The translations under genes were made by a program, and so were the position numbers. Below are positions 36,970 to 48,682 of a stretch of 64,000 bases of DNA, piece by piece. Every line of letters begins with the position of its first letter. Within the stretch, counting starts at the first letter, position 1. Source of the stretch: Notospermus geniculatus (Eukaryota; Nemertea; Pilidiophora; Heteronemertea; Lineidae); contig NMRB01002761.1 of the NCBI GenBank assembly GCA_002633025.1, positions 1 to 64,000 on the forward strand, read 5' to 3'. The notes under the pieces are model-generated. The model had not been told where the DNA came from. It did no database searches and was given only the letters and a program-made list of their open reading frames with translations.

Positions 36970-37367
36970 ATGCTACGTTCCCACTATCATGAATCACCCC
37001 ACGACTGAAATCGTGGTCTTAATCGTGGAGTAATCGTAGCGATCCTATCCGATCTTGAGGGCAGTCCAGGCAATCGTATTGATCATATGTTTTGAACGGT
37101 TCAAAAAATTTCTACATAACACCAATATCACAATTGCCATCAAGATGTGATAAGATCTGACAGGATCACTATCGCGAATTACTCCACTTACGTGCCACCT
37201 GAAATTGACCAATTGTGACCATCGTATCCAAGCACATCAGAACATATCAACTCGCATCACCTCACACCCAAACGTGAAACTTCAGAGAAGTAAACAGTTA
37301 TTCCACGACCAGCTACGAATGGCCACATGACGTTCGTAACGGACCGCATGCTAGTAGGAACGTAGCA
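36970..37367. mobile_element. MITE with TAA target duplication (398 bp)
   Basis: ATGCTACGTTCCCACTA is mirrored by TAGTAGGAACGTAGCA. TAA lies at 36967-36969 and 37368-37370. It begins only 20 bp after the Harbinger element. The 3-bp TSD suggests the same superfamily. Confidence 0.7.
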
Positions 37368-37379
37368 TAAGATAGATAG

Positions 37380-37855
37380 TAAGCCTGAAATCCTCACAAA
37401 CTTCCGTTAATGATATTCCAAGCTTACAGACCTAAATCCTCAAAATCTCCTTGTTCCTGACATAGCGTTTAAGGTTGCCATGGCAACGACAATAAATCAT
37501 TGTACGGTTACCGAGGGAGACATGATACAGTTCATGACATCAGGTGCGCCCACTCATGGTCGCAATGAAAAAAGACAGAGCTACTCGTTTGTAATATCAT
37601 CTGACATTTTACATGGAACACGCATTTTCAAACACAAGTCTTCCTGGATGGCAATTTCATCAAACCGACAGAAAAATGTTTTCCCCAGCCGCAGGGTAAA
37701 ATTCCTTACCTTCAAAATTTTCCAGGATAATGGATCCATCAGCCTCAAAGTTACAGGGTACGGTAATGATTTTTTTTTCATGTTACCGGTATTTTGTTTT
37801 ACGAAGCAGTTCGAATATCAAGCTGCACCGGTGGAAGCGATGAAAATATGCAGGA
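37380..37855. other. No gene recognised (a 176-codon frame starts here)
   Basis: A plus-strand frame 37480-38010 has no recognisable domain and its last third lies inside the transposon at 37860-38187. I would not call it a gene without transcript evidence. Confidence 0.4.
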
Positions 37856-37859
37856 ATAC

Positions 37860-38187
37860 CAGTGTTCTCCACGGGTTTTGGTCTAAGAGGGGCGGCGGTG
37901 GGCCTGGTGCCAAAGGCACCGCACGAGGAGCCAAAGACGCCTTCTGGCGGGGGGTCTGGGGCCCTCCCCAGGAAATTTGGATTTTATGTGCTCTGAGATG
38001 CATTTTCTGAGCATCTGAGATGCATAATTGAGCGATCTGGATCATAAATATTAGGGCGAACGCCATTTTTAAGAGGGGCGGACGAATTTTTAAGAGGGGC
38101 GGGCCGTTTTTAAGAGGGGCGCATTTTGCCGTCGGTATTTTTAAGAGGGGCGGGCCGCCCGTTTTTTAACTGGTTTGGAGAACACTG
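37860..38187. mobile_element. CAGTGTTCTCC element, copy 2 (6-bp TSD)
   Basis: Same ends as copy 1 at 13142 (CAGTGTTCTCC, GGAGAACACTG). GAATAC flanks it at 37854-37859 and 38188-38193. It is 53 bp longer than copy 1, with extra TTTTTAAGAGGGGCG units and a GCCAAAGGCACC segment. Confidence 0.88.
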
Positions 38188-38199
38188 GAATACACCCCG

Positions 38200-39270
38200 A
38201 ATTGCAGGTAGAAACTACACTTGGAAGTTGGATCACCAAAATTTTGGAAGGCACGCAGTGAAGACGTAGCGCCATTATTCACCCCTGGTGCACGGACGTC
38301 ACCAGAGCGCGTGATGCACCCGTATCATACGCGATGAACTGAATGAAGCACATCTTCTGCGTCACGATCGGGGAAGGTACCTACGTGGATAAAAGGAGGT
38401 CAATTGTGCAACGTAGTGTATATGCAGATGGACAATATGAATAAGCACTACATGAGACTTTTCTGACAAAACAGTCAGAATCAATGTTTTTGGTGCTAAC
38501 GATGATTCCCAACTTGCTTAGTCAGGTCACCATCGCAGAACATTTTTCAAGTTGGAGGACGTGGAAAGCAGGAGGGTCTGCTCTTACAATATTCCCCAGC
38601 ATCTCGTAAATCAGGCAATGATGTCAAGCTGAATGAGAAACTCAGCTCAACACTGGCGTGCATTGAATCGTACCCACCAGAAACAAAGATAAATTAAAAT
38701 CTGACAAGCGAACCGTCCACGCGTATGAAAAATAACGGTACACTAGTACAAAATTATTCATGTCGGAACAAATTTCTGGCTGGAGCAGCGGCGGCGGCAG
38801 TCGTTAGGCTGTGATTCCCTGACAAGTATACAAATGAGAATGCACGAATGTTTCCTAAATGACGTCTGGGTAAGCAGCAGCCGGAACTGCAGGAGCTGAG
38901 CAGTAGAGTGGGACGTTTGATGGCCAATTGATTTGAGAAAGCCAAGAGGGAACCAGCTATGCCACAGTGTGGGACGTAGACCCCCTTTTTTGATTATTCT
39001 GTTTTCAAATGCCAAGGAGAATGCTTCTATTCTATCTAAAGCACTTTGTAGTGTCAAATTTTTCTGACCCATTATGCTCTGTTAAGCTTTATTCTCATTC
39101 CATCATCACTCGCACATTGAGCCACGGCCCCTTTCTGGAAAGCCTGGGTCCAGCCCGAGAAATGCCAAAGTTACTGATAGGCACGAATCCACGATTCAGG
39201 AAAAGAGGGGCTGCCCTCTCATGCCTGTGCTAGAAACATTGATTGAAATCTGCCATGGGAATAGACCCTA
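38200..39270. other. No gene recognised
   Basis: About 39180-39245 is a half copy of the CAGGGGCGGATCCA family (GAATCCACGATTCAGGAAAA). Otherwise only short frames. Confidence 0.4.
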
Positions 39271-39285
39271 ATACCCCAAGTTCTC

Positions 39286-39591
39286 ACCTTCAATAATCGA
39301 AGGCCGATCTGCTCACCACTGCGTTACACCGCTCATCACCCTTCGAGAAATAGACCGGTCCACGGCGTATCTTGGCACAATACCAACAACTTTACCGGTC
39401 GACCAATCAGATTGCACTTTATATCCGGTCTTCGGCAGGGGCTTCGGTTATCACTATTTGTACTACGAGGCAATTTTACAACACTGGTTCTGACTGGCCT
39501 CTTCTTGAGGCGGCGGACAGGTCAATTTCTCGAAGGGTGATGTGGGATATAACGGAGTGGTGAGCAGATCGCCCTTCGATTATCGAAGATG
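39286..39591. mobile_element. MITE with 65-bp TIRs and 8-9-bp TSD (306 bp)
   Basis: The left arm AATAATCGAAGGCCGATCTG and onward to TTCGAGAAATAGACC is mirrored by the right arm GGTCAATTTCTCGAAGGGTG to CGATTATCG. CAAGTTCTC occurs at 39277-39285 and 39592-39600. The TSD length fits hAT (8) or Mutator (8-9). Confidence 0.85.
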
Positions 39592-40378
39592 CAAGTTCTC
39601 CACGTGTATTATACTGGATCCATCATCTCCACTTGTTGGCATGGGCACCCTTTCTTACTGGCTACAAGGCTAGCACTACAGCGTGTCCAGTCCCCAAAAA
39701 GATCCCAGGGCCAGTCCATATGATATTTTCTGGGACCAGGTTGTGTGATGTTTACTAAAGTTTTTCCCCCTGGTCCCTCACTGGATTTAGGCCAAGGATC
39801 AAGCACTCGTTTCAGACAGACACACAGTAAAGTCCTTCAAATTGCCAGTGGTGTTTTTTTTAATGGAGGGAGATGTCAACTATCATAATAGAAATAAGTT
39901 AGTGGACATAACTCAGGATTGTACCGTTATTTAGATTTCACCTGGGGCAACAATGACAGTCTTGACTTATACGGAAGGAAGGTACATGTACCAACACGGT
40001 ATGGTAATCCAAACAGCATGGATTTGCAAATGTGTAAGCATGGATTAGAGAGGATTTTCTGAAAGTGCATTTATAAAAGGGAATTTCATGAGTCTAAGTG
40101 GCTTTCTTACCCGTATTACTTTGCAAGAATGAACTTGGCATGATAATAATAATGTGTGGGAATAGGGAAGATAATTTTGGTGGTCTGAAAGAATAGCATC
40201 TCGAAATTTGCTGGAAGGAAGTCGCCAAAATTGTGACATTTGATCACCTTGCGATGAGTTTATCTGGTCAAAATGACTTAAATTATCAGTCACGTCACAA
40301 GAGTGGAAAAATTATAGCCACAGGCCATTTTTTCGGAGCCCGGTAGATATTTTGGAGCCGTGATTTGCCAATACACTC

Positions 40379-40615
40379 GATCACTCCAGAAGAGTGCAGT
40401 ACCTACCTGACACTAGTGATAGGGAGCGTCATGATGTCCCGCACATCAATTCCGAATGCAATGGTGTGACTCAAAAAAATCTGGTTGTTTCAGCGATCAT
40501 GAAACAATCTGATTTTTTTTCGTCTCACCTCATTAGTCAAGACATCACGAAATGACGTGCGGGACATCATGACGCTAACCTCATCAGGTGCTGCACTCAC
40601 TCTGTCAGAGTGATC
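40379..40615. mobile_element. Inverted-repeat MITE
   Basis: AGCGTCATGATGTCCCGCAC at 40425-40444 is mirrored by GTGCGGGACATCATGACGCT at 40557-40576. Outer arms GATCACTC and AGAGTGCAGTACCT mirror AGGTGCTGCACT and GAGTGATC. Target duplication not resolved. Confidence 0.75.
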
Positions 40616-41152
40616 CACCGAAATAACGAGTCAACTCAAATCTGCATGGATACATCTTTATTGCGCAGACAACTGAATCACCACATCTGGATTCACAACC
40701 TAAGCATGTAGCATTGCAAGGCGATGGATGCCTGCAAAAAAATTCACCTCTGTTCGACCACAGAACCTGAACAAACCAGACCAGACACAGGTTTTTGTCA
40801 GTATTCTGTCAAGGACAGACTCTCTCCGGGAGATTTTGGTTCCCAGGGACACACTCGATCCAACTGAGCATCAGTTGAGATTACACTGCCACCTTTAAAC
40901 ATAAAAGCAAACTACACACATTGATCCAATCACATGTGCCAGTTGCCCTCCAATGGTAAAAGCTGGTATCTCCACTTGAGATCAGAGGGGAAATGGTTGA
41001 TTGAATTAACAGCTTATACACTGCAGTGTACTTGGCAGTATAAGGAGCAACTCCTTCAATTGACCATACTCCCACTGATTATGGTTACAATGTGGTTCTC
41101 CATTTGGTCAAATGATGACTTTACAGAGCAGAGGTGACACCTAGATGGATGT

Positions 41153-41345
41153 GATTCAGCAAGCACAGCCAATCACACCTTGAATCGTCACGAATAAGGC
41201 TAGGGATACACCGAATGCGAATTCACCTGCGAAAATAACAAAAGCCTTTGCTGGCGAATATACGCATCGCGTTCGGTGTATCTTGAGCCTAATAGGTGAT
41301 TTGTAAGTCCAAACCCACGCACATTCTTGCGTGGTTTGTTTCACC
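41153..41345 (+). repeat. Dispersed repeat disrupted by a small MITE
   Basis: CAAGCACAGCCAATCACACC, then TTGAATCGTCACGAATA and later ATAGGTG and TTGCGTGGTTTG, parallel to the minus strand of 33395-33510. It carries the insertion at 41198-41289. Confidence 0.65.
41198..41289. mobile_element. 92-bp MITE with TAA duplication and known empty site
   Basis: Ends GGCTAGGGATACACCGAA and TTCGGTGTATCTTGAGCC. TAA at 41195-41197 and 41290-41292. The related repeat at 33395-33510 lacks it and has one TAA at that point, showing the exact insertion. The 3-bp TSD fits Harbinger. Confidence 0.85.
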
Positions 41346-41349
41346 AAGG

Positions 41350-42390
41350 ACAACCCATTGGAGGGTACTAGCAGATGAGCTTACCTTGGGAAGAACTGTC
41401 TTGGCCAGAATAGGACTAAATGCCTGAAAAGAAATGATTAGTCCTTTCACTAGTCCAGTTGAACTGTGCCCAGTTCGGCCCAGACCAAGACCGTTTTGAA
41501 ATTCAAGTGGGACGGACCCATTTACAAGTTGGCTGAACTTAATGTTAGTGTTTACATTTGGCAAAACTGTACCAAACCACGTTCAGTTCAGACTAAGCAT
41601 GGTGGAAATTTCGTAGTGTGTGGCTGTGAAAATCAGAGTTTCTCCCTGACAATGCATTTGTAACTTCCTTGAGAAATATTGGATCCAAGGTGGTTGTGCC
41701 ACCATTGCTTTATTGCCTTAAAACGAGGACAATGGCGGATAAAGGCAACATTTTTGTCTCATTTCCCTAGAAAAATGTATCATTTTTTCAAAGCAACATC
41801 AATAGTTTATGACACTGCAGCAGTCACACCACTCACACGTGTTCTGCATGGATCACCGGTTCCTCCTCACCCCGTGTGTCACCTCACAGTCCCACAGTGC
41901 ACTAAACCCTCCTTACCTCCATAACTGATCTTGTCCTGTCATTTCGATCCCTCCTCATCTGCTCTACATCCGGCATCTCCAACTCCAGGAGCTCGGTTGT
42001 GTCGGGGAGGAGGTCATCGCCTTCAAATTCCTCCACGTGATGGTCATTCACCTCCATTTCGACTGGTGTTCAGTCGTCGTCAGTGAATGTTCAAACCTAC
42101 TAAACCATACAAGACTGGACTAGAATTTACAAGTATTCCCACTAAGGACTCTGAAATGAAAAGGAGCATAACTGCATTTTGAAGAACTGGGCAATACCCG
42201 TTTAAGATTGTGGAACTGCTGAATTTATGCGAGCAGAGACGCACCTACGTGCTTTGGGGCGGAATTACGTCATGTACCCATTTGAGTAGCGTGATGACAT
42301 CAAGGCCTAATTTATTTCTTCCATTCTCTTCTGGTGTCATCTATTCTTAGTTCGTTGTGGCTCACCTTCTGGAGTGACAAAACTAATTTT
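41350..42390. other. No gene recognised
   Basis: Short frames only. Confidence 0.4.
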
Positions 42391-42399
42391 GTGATGGAG

Positions 42400-43300
42400 C
42401 AGTGCTCGAAAAGTAGCTCTTTTACTCGCCATTGGCGACAAGAAATTGGACTTAGGCGAATGGACCACAAGCCCACGTCGCCAATTGGCGAATAAAAGTG
42501 ATGATTTTTTAAGCTACAGGTCGCCAAACCCTGTTTCCTAACCAGTAGAAACAAGGACGTTTTCAGCGCAACTCGAACGATCTCAACGCCGCGCCAGTAT
42601 CCATGGCGGCACCAGCAATACTTTTCTAAACTCTCTGATAGCACGCAGACAGCACTCAAGTCTTGCACTAATCAAAATTTGTCTGCCAGCAACACTTATG
42701 CCTTTTACACAATTCGTGATCATGCCTTGCGCTCGACTGCTTCCTCACGACGGGATTAGATGACTCATCCAACTTCTAAACTAGAACTGGCTGTTCAATT
42801 TGTTGAGTACCACCCTCTGCACAAAGCTAGAATCAGAGTCAACGCAGAGGGAGGCCGCACATGTACAAAAAACACGTGTGTTTTAGTTCGCCCGGTTGAA
42901 CTGATGATGGCGCTGCAATCGCCATAGACTGCTTCCTTTCCACTGCTCCATACATTGTACACAGCTACATGTAGTCAGAGTGCGGTTGCCTGACGGTAGG
43001 TGATGATGACTCCAGGTGAAGTCGGATCGGGAAGCGTGCTACAGCTGGTTTGTTTTTATTCGAAGTCCCCATGTCTCTAAATGCTGGTTACACCGCCTTC
43101 TGGCTGATTACTGCAGTCAGACCTTGCACATCAGCGTTGATGAATGCGTGGATATTGAGACTGCAGCAGTGAAAACAGCGCTAAAATTTCGCGCCATTTT
43201 TACATCGGCCGTCCAGATTCCCGCGCTTTTTTGTGGCGAACTGACTTTGCAGGTTATTCGCCATTGGCGAGGGAAGCTAGGTCAGACTTTTCGAGCACTG
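42400..43300. mobile_element. CAGTGCTCGAAAAG element with 5-bp TSD (901 bp)
   Basis: CAGTGCTCGAAAAG and CTTTTCGAGCACTG are separated by 901 bp and flanked by TGGAG at 42395-42399 and 43301-43305. Sub-terminal CGCCATTGGCGA is present at both ends and shared with the element at 15299-15977. No intact transposase frame, so non-autonomous or decayed hAT-like. Confidence 0.82.
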
Positions 43301-43765
43301 TGGAGGGTCACAAACTGGCCCGAAGTCATAGGCCTAATCATGTAATATTAAACATACAACTGCAGCACCACATCCACCGTCCACCTGAACTGCGATGTTA
43401 CAATCTTTATTTCAAAATTTTTCAGGATCTAATATTTAGGCCTAGGCCCATGGTAGGCTTTTTAGCTTAGGGCATGAGGGGGAAGCCATGGCAAAAATTT
43501 AAACAACTCAGGCAATTTCTATAAAAAGCTGATTTTCTCTGCCAGTGCCAGAATCAGCCAGCAGATTCAAAAGTGAAACGAAAGTTTTCGATAACCATGA
43601 TAACCCTGCCCCTGGCTAAAACTGAACTCAAGAAAGGCTTACTGGAATAAACGCAACGCAACGCAATCAACGCAATGAACCTAGTTCCTATTTTACCCAT
43701 TTGCCGCTGCTTTGGTAGGCGTAGTAAGCACATAACATATGCGAGGGTCGAGGATTGATGCTTCC

Positions 43766-44232
43766 CAGGCTTTCTGCTGCTCTGCAAGGATATTATAGGG
43801 GGAAATATAGGGCTTTTCCGTCCCAAAAATAGGGATTTATAGGGATGTTTTGTAGGGCAAATATAGGGTATTATAGGGCTTTCGTCCCAATATTTGACAT
43901 GATTGGCACAGTAAATCATGTAACAACCAGGCCTATGTGGGCTATAGGGCCTAATGTCCACGACGCTGTGATGCCATCAATGACCATAAGAAGAAACTTG
44001 TCCTTATCAAATGACTGTACAGTAAAACTTGTATGCCAATGACAGGGATCACAGCATTCGCAGACTCGTGAGCTCGTGTGGAAATACCAGAAAAGAGAAA
44101 ACAGGAAATTATAGGGCCAAGGGGAACCAAAAAGTAGGGCTTATAGGGCAAATTTTGCAAAAAATAGGAATTTATAGGGAGAACAAAAAAATATAGGGAT
44201 TTATAGGAATTATAGGGCCAGCAGAAAGCCTG
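43766..44232. mobile_element. CAGGCTTTCTGCTG element with 7-bp TSD
   Basis: CAGGCTTTCTGCTG and CAGCAGAAAGCCTG ends. TGCTTCC at 43759-43765 and 44233-44239. Sub-terminal regions are built from TATAGGG words in both halves (about 43789-43885 and 44108-44217). Confidence 0.85.
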
Positions 44233-44239
44233 TGCTTCC

Positions 44240-45420
44240 GGCAAGGGACCATTCATTGTGTATCAATCCGACAGTCATGATAGGCTCAGGCAACATATTA
44301 AAACGTTCAAGGCCATCTTGGTGTAACGCACTCACCTGGTATGCGCGAGCCTAGCATCTCCCAATGATCCCATACTGGTCACACTTGGCAGGCATTTTGT
44401 GGACGCTAAAATAATGATCGATATCTTCGTTGGCCCTGTTCCAAATGCATTCAAACTCTCAGAAGATATGTAAATTGAACTTTCTCATAGTTAATTTGCA
44501 AAAAATAAGTGAAAAAACCTTGTTGACGCAAGTTATTGGGTTGTTGTCTCAAGTTGTCTCAACTTGACGCTTGTTGTCTCAATTTAGTAGGACCCCCGTC
44601 AGTCAGTCAGTTCATCTGCATGTTCTTTTGGGCCCCACCCACCTACCCCGCCACCGCGGTCACCATGGTCACTCACACGCACACAATGGGGTTTGGGCGC
44701 GCGCACGTGGCCGTGCCGTGGAGTGGATGAATGGAGTGCATGCATGCATGCATGCACGCAGCGCACAGCGCAGCGGCACACGCGTGACCCGTGACACTGA
44801 CAGTCGGCATGGTCGGACGCCAGAAATTGAAGTCTTCTATGGTTTTTGTGTTCGACCTCTTTCAGATATTTTGTCAACACTTACCGCACACGACCTAACT
44901 GACGGTATTCAAAAGCTCCATTGATGCGGAACCATGAGGGCGAAAAATAGATTTCGACATGTCGAACTGTCAAATCGGCGCGCAAATTGGTCTATCGTGG
45001 TTGAATCACATCCACGCCCTGCTGTCGTCTGGTTCCACTAGCCAAGGACAGGTGGCGCTGACGTTCTTTGGCCATTGTCAATCTGAACGTCAGAGAACGA
45101 TTCGTGCCAACATCGTAACTCTGACGTATATCGGACAGCGCCATATTGCTCCGTGAACTACTTTGATGAAGATCGGTTCGACAAGACTGTTCAAACTATC
45201 TATTTGAATGATCTAAGTCACCAGTTAGGCATTGTGAATGTTGCTACACATAGAAAAAAGAGTTGAAGCATGTTACCTTACCTGACAAAGGGTTAGTCAC
45301 GCTATAACAGCACGTTGAACTTCTCAAGTGGTGAAGCTATGGCGGCCATTGTTGTTTCGTGATCGAGGTGGGGAGGGAGAAACAGTCACCTAAATGCATA
45401 CGAATTTTTCGATAAAAATC
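44240..45420. other. No gene recognised
   Basis: A short CATG microsatellite at about 44738-44758 and CACACGC/GCGCGC-rich DNA at 44660-44790. No coding support. Confidence 0.45.
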
Positions 45421-45428
45421 GTTGCAAA

Positions 45429-45512
45429 NNNNNNNNNNNNNNNNNNNNNNNNNNNNNNNNNNNNNNNNNNNNNNNNNNNNNNNNNNNNNNNNNNNNNNNN
45501 NNNNNNNNNNNN
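45429..45512. other. Sequence gap (84 N)
   Basis: Unresolved bases. Confidence 1.
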
Positions 45513-46052
45513 GTCATTGTGTTTCACAGGTCGGCGCTAGGCGGCGTTATGGACGCACCAACCTGTGTCCGCACGAGCCGCATCACGCCGAATTTGGCGT
45601 AAAAAGTAATACGCGGACACATCACCGCCTCAACTCGGTAATCACGTGATCTACTACGCCACGAAAGTAAATCCTAAGAAAATAGCGATATGAGGCTTAT
45701 TTCTTGCAGACTTTGCCAATAATTGACGGATTTGTCATTTCTGATGAGAAATTGTCACAGACATGACATTGTTGAGAAGAAAAGGATGCTATTTGGGTTT
45801 TCACCTCGGCAGCTACTGTCACTGCGCTGTAACGTAGTGTAAACGTATGTGACGACGCACCAACTAGCTGCCAGTGGCTAACATGACATGTACAGCATAT
45901 CTCACACAAAATAGGCCTATGTATGTCATAATCATGACGGATAATGCGATGCCCACACACGGAGACATCCTAGGTAGGCCTATTTGACGAGATTCTGCAA
46001 TTTATAAAACCGAAGCGAGGAATTCCCGCCATCTTGAAAATGCAACAAGTAG

Positions 46053-46240
46053 TCCCAAAATTTCCCATGACGCGTTGCGCGCGCGGTGACAGGTCAGTGC
46101 GAGGTAGGAGCGCTACCTGTCGTGACAATGGTTCTTTGGCTAATATTGTTGGAGATGAGTTTCATTTCCTGCTAGAATGCCCTGTAGCAGAACACCTAAA
46201 AAGAGAACGATTTTCCGCGGGAATTTTTCCCATCTTAGGC
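46053..46240 (+). pseudogene. LINE reverse-transcriptase C-terminal fragment
   Basis: The frame gives NIVGDEFHFLLECPVAEHLK, the hallmark of the post-RT zinc-knuckle tail of many animal LINEs (GDExHFLLxCP followed by a basic segment). Upstream residues TCRDNGSLA supply the preceding cysteine. Only this tail remains and a MITE begins at 46238. Family within LINEs not assigned. Confidence 0.65.
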
Positions 46241-46388
46241 TGCTTTTCCACGAGACGTTTGCGGGCGCGGAATAGGAGGCGGGCGCGGGTGCGGGTGAAA
46301 TAGTTAAAGGAAAATGCGTTGGATCGATCTTTTCTACCCGCGTCCGCCTCCTATTTCGCGCCCGCAAACGTCTCGTGGAAAAGCAGCC
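46238..46388. mobile_element. GGCTGCTTTTCCACGAG MITE (151 bp)
   Basis: GGCTGCTTTTCCACGAGACG plus TTTGCGGGCGCG is mirrored by CGCGCCCGCAAACG plus TCTCGTGGAAAAGCAGCC. Flanks TTA and TCA. Confidence 0.8.
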
Positions 46389-46391
46389 TCA

Positions 46392-46542
46392 AGGCCTGAA
46401 CCGACTGTCGCGTTTTTCCGCGGCGGCTTCATCACTGCCCGACAAATTCTTTGTTATTTTCTGGGTCCGCTGCTTTTTAACAAAGCATTTTCTGCCGCTG
46501 CGTTTTCCCGCTGCGGGAAAACGCGTCAGTGGGTTCGGGCCT
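46392..46542. mobile_element. AGGCCTGAACC MITE abutting the previous one
   Basis: AGGCCTGAACCGACTG and GCGTTTTTCCGC are mirrored by GCGGGAAAACGCG and CAGTGGGTTCGGGCC. TCA flanks both sides, the left TCA being shared with the neighbouring element. Confidence 0.7.
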
Positions 46543-47012
46543 TCAGGCCTATACTTCGGTTTGAAATTTTCAAACAAGTCAAATCCATAGGCCTATGGTG
46601 GCCTGATTTGAAGAGCTGTCAAACGAAAAAAAAATGGCTAAGTCAGGTGCAAATAAAGGGGACAATGTGAACCAATAAATGGTTTGCAGATGGCCTACTT
46701 TCTAAAATATGCCATTCTATAAGCTACAAAAGCAGGAAAAGAAGATATTATATACGTCATGTACGTTGCTAATAGGCCTACGTCGTTTTGCTTACTTTAG
46801 CAACGACAACCACCATGCATATAGAGATGACGACACCATGGACACTGTCGGCAGTCCCGTCCTGACGTCTTCCCGCCATTCCGTATGCTGGTGACTGTTC
46901 CGATGCTACCCGTTGACTGAGCTATATAATTCCATCAAGAGAGTTGAGGTGGGCAAAATCACAGACGTAAGTAAATCTTCTTACACTGGTGTTTCATTCG
47001 TCATGAGCTTAA

Positions 47013-47634
47013 CCCTTTGCGTGCGGGATACAGTTGAAAGGTGTACCATTTCGTAACATGAATTTCTGATGTATCTACAAAAACGCGCCTAGCTCCCAAA
47101 ATATGCAACCAAAACTGGTGACAAGACACTCATTCTAGAGGCAACTGAATGGGCCACGACCTCATGCAGGTTTGCTTCTTCCAAAATGTCTGTGAGAGAA
47201 ACAGGAGGGAGCCGAAGATGCAAGTTGTGACGAAATAGTCGCATTTGGCCTACGTTTTCGTCAGGTTGCCAATCTTTAAACGTCTATATCTCGAAAACCA
47301 CTGCTCCTACCCGTTTGGCGCCAGTCGCGTCGTCGTAGCTGCTTCCGTTCCGGAGATATGGCCATTTTGTCACAACTAGTCAGATTTGCACTTTGGAGTC
47401 TGTCAGTCTAGACCCCGGGACAACCATTAAAACGCAATTTTAGCCAGGTTTCTTCAAACAGAGCAAAATCGCGTATTCAGACGGGGGGGGGGGGTAGTCT
47501 CGCATTAAAAAATCTGCCAGCAGAACATCAATCGGTCCACTGGTTACGATTCTAGGTCAATTTGAATGCACAAGGGTGTGTGCCACAGGCCAATGACGTA
47601 TACATTGTATATACCGCCATGCGCACGCAAGGGG
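47013..47634. mobile_element. TTAA-target element with CCCTTTGCGTGCG ends (622 bp)
   Basis: TTAA at 47009-47012 and 47635-47638. Ends CCCTTTGCGTGCG and CGCACGCAAGGGG. No transposase frame. Consistent with a piggyBac- or Kolobok-dependent non-autonomous family. Confidence 0.8.
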
Positions 47635-48177
47635 TTAAGCAAGAAAGTTTTTTTTTCTCCAAAAGTGGTCCGAATGAGGCCTGGATGGATAAAAAGTCAT
47701 CACAGTAATTTTGTGACAGGTAACTTTCCCGCCGTTTAAAGAACAGGCCTAAACAATTTCGTTGTCATCGTGGACTCGTCAACTTTCAGACCACACACTT
47801 ATACAAAACTAGGTCAAACAATACGGGCGGGAACCAAAAGGGGCATCACCATCAAGACGGGGCGACTTTTTGCTTTCAACCTGTAGCAACCTGGTTGAAA
47901 GACCCTGAATTTGATACCTGCAACCTCAGGTTGCCACGTGTGAACGCATCATTCTAGAAACCTGTTTCAACTTCCCTCTGGCAATCTCTTTCAACCAGCG
48001 ACGTGTTCATTCTTGGTCGCTGGTTCAAAGAGATTGAAAGAGCATTTGGCCAATCAGAATAGTGATTCACACCATGTGATTTGTATGCCATCACATGACT
48101 CTCCACTAAAATGGCTGACAAAGTAAACAAAGGGCTCGTTCACACTAGCCCTTTAAAATGTCTTGAAATCGTCTTAA

Positions 48178-48407
48178 AGGAGCTCGACGTCCAAGTTGTA
48201 AACAAACTGGTTTGTTTACCAACCTGGCCAGCAAATTAGTTTTATTCCTTCGTGCAGGTGGCAGCACCAGACTGGTGCCCGGTCCGATGCAACTCACTCA
48301 CGATATTCACGTCAGTACGTATCACCGACAATAGGTGGCAGCACCGCAGGCGTCGCGTGGATAGAGAGCCAGTCTGTGTGTGTTTACAACTTGGACGTCC
48401 AGCTCCT
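48178..48407. mobile_element. TTAA-target MITE, copy 2
   Basis: Reverse orientation relative to 16108-16357. TTAA at 48174-48177 and 48408-48411. Ends AGGAGCTCGACGTCC and GGACGTCCAGCTCCT. Confidence 0.88.
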
Positions 48408-48490
48408 TTAAAGTCTTAAAACGGTTAAGGGTGCCACACTAGAGGGTCTTTACAACGCTCTCAAACCGTTTTAACGAGACCATTTCTTAA

Positions 48491-48682
48491 AGGACCACTG
48501 TATTTCATCTTTCTGTCGACAGCCGGCGCCACCGTTGCCATTCTCCAATACTGTAGTTAAGCCTTTCGCCCCAGTGTTGGAGAATGCTTGAATACACTAC
48601 AATGCACGTTGTAGCATGCGTAGTTTACCAAGTCGTCAATAGAGATCGCCCTTAACGCGGGTAGGTGTAACACTGTGGTCCT
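48491..48682. mobile_element. TTAA-target MITE, AGGACCAC family (192 bp)
   Basis: TTAA at 48487-48490 and 48683-48686. Ends AGGACCACTGT and ACTGTGGTCCT. Confidence 0.85.

Noticed and set aside
37480-38010. 176-codon frame
   Set aside because: Its last third lies in a transposon and the rest has no domain; no splice or regulatory support.
44571-44924. 117-codon His/Arg-rich frame
   Set aside because: Lies over CATG and CACACGC low-complexity DNA and has an equally long antisense frame.
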